DNA from: Limnohabitans sp. MMS-10A-192
Lineage (GTDB): Bacteria; Pseudomonadota; Gammaproteobacteria; Burkholderiales; Burkholderiaceae_C
NCBI RefSeq assembly: GCF_003063335.1
Contig: NZ_NERX01000005.1
Span: 168,585-232,584, forward strand
Length of the DNA stretch: 64,000 nucleotides
Direction: 5' to 3'
Shown here: positions 62,307 to 64,000 of the stretch, one piece after another
Position numbering within the stretch: the stretch's first letter is position 1
Layout: every line of letters starts with the position of its first letter
Translations under genes and position numbers: made by a program
Notes under the pieces: generated by a model
Seen by the model: only the letters and a program-made list of their open reading frames with translations
What the model was told of the DNA's origin: nothing
The model's database searches: none

Positions 62307-63297
62307 TCTCAACCTCCTCGGCCCGTGGGTTCGTCGATTTCTGCTTGAGCATTTGGTGGCTGAAAGGAATCTGTCGCACAACACCCAAATCAGCTATCGC
62401 GACACCTTGTCATTGCTATTGCCATTTGCAGGCACCAAGATGCGCAAATCAGTTGACCGTCTGAACGTCTTTGATATCTCGCCTGGTGTCATTAGATCCT
62501 TCCTGGAAACAATCGAATCGGTCAGAAATTGCAGTGTCGCGACAAGAAATCAGCGCTTGGGCGCCATTCATTCCCTTGCAAAATTTATCGGGATGCGCTC
62601 GCCAGAACATGTTTCGTGGTGTGCAGAGGTAAGGTCAATTCCGTTCAAAAAATCGGCCAAGCCAATGATCGGCTATCTGGACAAACCTGAGATGGATGCG
62701 TTGTTGAATCAACCGCTCAGATCTACAGGCCAGGGTGCACGGGACTATGCCTTGCTACTGTTCCTGTACAACAGTGGGGCTCGTGCTGATGAGGCCGCAG
62801 GTCTCACCATCGATTGCGTACAAGTGGGTACATCACCTTGTGTCCGCATTCTTGGCAAAGGCAACAAGTTGAGGTTGTGCCCCCTTTGGCCCTTGACGGT
62901 GGCAGCACTTAAGCCGTTGATTTCTGACCGAGATGGCAAGGATCGTGTATTCCTTGGTCGAACAGGCGATCCAATGACACGGTTTGGGATCCATCGACTG
63001 GTCACAACTTATGCTGCGCTGGCCCTTGGAAATCAAAAGCCACTGAAATGCACACGTGTAAGTCCACACACCATCCGACACACAACAGCCGTTCATCTAC
63101 TTCGAGCAGGCGTAGACATCAATACCATCCGTGCCTGGTTGGGGCATGTCTCAATTGATACCACTCACATCTATGCCGAGGTAGATCTTGAAATGAAGGC
63201 CAAAGCCCTGGCCAGTGTGAATATTGAGTCGCTGCCCAAACCCTCAAGCAAGAGAGGGTCAAACAAGTCTGTGATGACCTTTCTGAGCACCTTGTGA
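62299..63297 (+). CDS. ritC: Tyrosine recombinase, third of trio (RitC)
   Basis: A 332-residue recombinase with a XerC/D-like N-terminal domain (VRRFLLEHLVAERNLSHNTQISYRDTL). Catalytic residues are R in YNSGARADEAAGL (about 160), K in GKGNKLRLCPL, H-x-x-R in HTIRHTTAVHLL (about 258), LGH and Tyr in IYAEVD (about 292). The ATG at 62299 has GGAGG six bases upstream; an in-frame start at 62269 is less likely. The stop is 72 bases before the right terminal repeat. Confidence 0.9.
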   Translation: MRDLNLLGPWVRRFLLEHLVAERNLSHNTQISYRDTLSLLLPFAGTKMRKSVDRLNVFDISPGVIRSFLETIESVRNCSVATRNQRLGAIHSLAKFIGMRSPEHVSWCAEVRSIPFKKSAKPMIGYLDKPEMDALLNQPLRSTGQGARDYALLLFLYNSGARADEAAGLTIDCVQVGTSPCVRILGKGNKLRLCPLWPLTVAALKPLISDRDGKDRVFLGRTGDPMTRFGIHRLVTTYAALALGNQKPLKCTRVSPHTIRHTTAVHLLRAGVDINTIRAWLGHVSIDTTHIYAEVDLEMKAKALASVNIESLPKPSSKRGSNKSVMTFLSTL

Positions 63298-63347
63298 CGC
63301 AATGTCGGAAATTATGTGCGCACGATTGCCTTTGCCTCCTCTGAGAG

Positions 63348-63731
63348 TCAAGTGGCGTGGTGATCTGTGCACATAAATATGGCCGCAACATAACGAACGT
63401 AATTACCGCCGGAGGGGTCGACGTACAACGTTGGCCTGCAGGTGGCACGGATCTCAACGCAAAGCCTGCCGTCCGCAAGGTAGCCACCCTTGCCACTGAG
63501 CCAGTCGCGTGACTTGAGCAGTTGGCAGGAAAAGCTATCGAACTCCGCAGGGGTCATCTCCCGGGTCTCGGTCACAAACACTTTGTAGTTGCCTTCGCCG
63601 CCCACCTCGCTGAGGTCGGCAGGTTTGCGGGCAAATGGCAGGCGAACGCTCAACTCCTCAACCTCAATGGCATTGCCCTCAAATTGCAGGGTGCGAGGCA
63701 TGCGTTCAATGGTGATGGTCATGGATGTCAT
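63348..63731 (-). CDS. Uncharacterised accessory protein with C-terminus replaced by the RIT end
   Basis: A 127-residue protein as it now stands. The body (MTITIERMPRTLQFEGNAIE... LYVDPSGG) looks intact and soluble; I do not recognise the domain. The final residues, from RYV on, are read from the RIT terminal inverted repeat and flanking element DNA, so the natural C-terminus has been lost or changed. It starts 8 bases after a truncated DUF3489 gene on the same strand, with which it probably formed an operon. Confidence 0.6.
   Translation of the reverse strand: MTSMTITIERMPRTLQFEGNAIEVEELSVRLPFARKPADLSEVGGEGNYKVFVTETREMTPAEFDSFSCQLLKSRDWLSGKGGYLADGRLCVEIRATCRPTLYVDPSGGNYVRYVAAIFMCTDHHAT
63369..63394 (-). 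repeat. Right terminal inverted repeat of the RIT element
   Basis: Exact reverse complement of 60014-60039; its outer end is CAACATAACG, followed by AA and CGTAATTACC. It codes the new C-terminus of the neighbouring minus-strand gene. Confidence 0.92.
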
Positions 63732-63739
63732 GGCTTATC

Positions 63740-63877
63740 TCAATTTGTGGTGATGCGGTAAGTCCGCTCGCTGCCATCGGCTTTGCTGGAGGTGATCTCC
63801 AGTCCAAGTTTCTTTTTAAAGGCTCCGGCAAAGGTGCCGCGCACCGTATGCGCCTTATGCCGACATCGGCATAAGGT
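63740..63877 (-). pseudogene. DUF3489 gene, 5'-truncated
   Basis: The minus-strand frame ending at 63740 reads HTVRGTFAGAFKKKLGLEIT... to the stop, the C-terminal signature of DUF3489 proteins. Upstream, at about 63854, the sequence changes to repeat-rich DNA (TTATGCCGA motifs), and an in-frame TGA lies at 63878-63880. The rest of the gene is missing. DUF3489 genes often accompany DUF2924 and serine recombinase genes in mobile elements. Confidence 0.65.
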
Positions 63878-63962
63878 TCATTACGCCGATGTCCTGGTTA
63901 TGCCGACCTGCGTCGGAAATCCGGCCTGTGTAGCGGAAAGAGTTGCGATGAAGTCGGCATAA
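63855..63962. repeat. Cluster of TTATGCCGA motifs at the window's right edge
   Basis: TTATGCCGA at 63855 and 63898, the variant TTACGCCGA at 63881, and the complement TCGGCATAA at 63866 and 63954. The first two form an inverted pair around CA. The layout is like the left border of the RIT element (direct and inverted copies of one short core) and probably marks the end of another recombinase-type element that extends beyond the window. Confidence 0.6.
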
Positions 63963-64000
63963 AAAAAATGTCACGCGCATGATGAGAGCCCCTATTTCAA
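63963..64000. other. Unassigned edge sequence
   Basis: The last 38 bases hold no recognisable gene; they probably belong to the mobile element that starts near 63854. Confidence 0.4.

Larger units (their letters stand above)
60014..63394 (+). mobile_element. Recombinase-in-trio (RIT) element, complete
   Basis: A 3.4-kb element with three overlapping tyrosine recombinase genes on the plus strand, bounded by perfect 26-bp terminal inverted repeats at 60014-60039 and 63369-63394 (outer ten bases CGTTATGTTG). Gene order, sizes (406, 314 and 332 residues) and the inverted ends match the RIT elements described in proteobacteria. Base composition is visibly lower in GC than the surroundings. The right end lies in the 3' part of a minus-strand gene, which now reads into the repeat. 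Confidence 0.9.

Overview
The window looks like a chromosome segment of a betaproteobacterium, most likely Burkholderiales and probably Comamonadaceae-like. This is inferred from gene content, not from a database search: a fused aroA-cmk gene, the order gyrA-serC-pheA-tyrA-aroA/cmk-rpsA-ihfB-lapA-lapB, several TRAP transporters, a tungstate ABC transporter, and a tmRNA with the tag ANDERFALAA.

Positions 1-38.8 kb are ordinary core chromosome. In order they hold the tail of a dienelactone hydrolase, a ZIP metal transporter, a rhodanese-type sulfurtransferase, an EamA exporter, a Rieske oxygenase, the isoprenoid operon xseB-ispA-dxs, and a TRAP system whose binding protein lies on the opposite strand from its membrane subunits. 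Then come a ModE-like regulator divergent from tupB-tupC-tupA, crcB, rdgC, and a second TRAP operon with a divergent MarR regulator. A repeat, a fused 5-oxoprolinase, a ComEA-like protein, lapB/lapA, ihfB, rpsA, the aromatic amino acid and serine genes, gyrA, ompA, ubiG and gph follow. The stretch ends with ssrA (tmRNA) and its terminator.

From the 3' end of ssrA to the right edge the DNA is accessory. It is a mosaic of: (a) a short cassette (39.4-43.3 kb) of a GntR regulator, two PhyH-type dioxygenases, an AraC regulator and a cupin; (b) a minus-strand recombination cassette (43.8-46.3 kb) with a large serine recombinase and a DUF2924 protein; (c) a LexA/CI-type repressor whose promoter contains a perfect palindrome and seems to give a leaderless mRNA; (d) two uncharacterised genes; (e) a tightly overlapping phage-like replication and recombination module (49.5-58.2 kb) with RecA-like ATPase, ssDNA-binding protein, SF2 helicase, Cas4/RecB-like nuclease, primase-helicase and RuvC-like resolvase; (f) a ParB-DNA methyltransferase; (g) a complete recombinase-in-trio (RIT) element with 26-bp terminal inverted repeats; (h) a truncated DUF3489 gene abutting what looks like the end of another mobile element. 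No capsid, tail, terminase or conjugation genes are visible, so phage or ICE identity cannot be settled here.

The most unusual signals are non-coding. There are nine perfect copies of AGTTGGCA in both orientations within 148 bp between the primase-helicase and the resolvase, which look like an origin or operator. Arrays of a CCCGCA-type motif repeat at exactly 10-bp steps in several intergenic sites of the accessory region. The left end of the RIT element carries inverted and direct copies of CGTTATGTTG, which let its crossover site and the pre-insertion sequence be reconstructed. Domain names are from memory of family motifs and were not checked by search.
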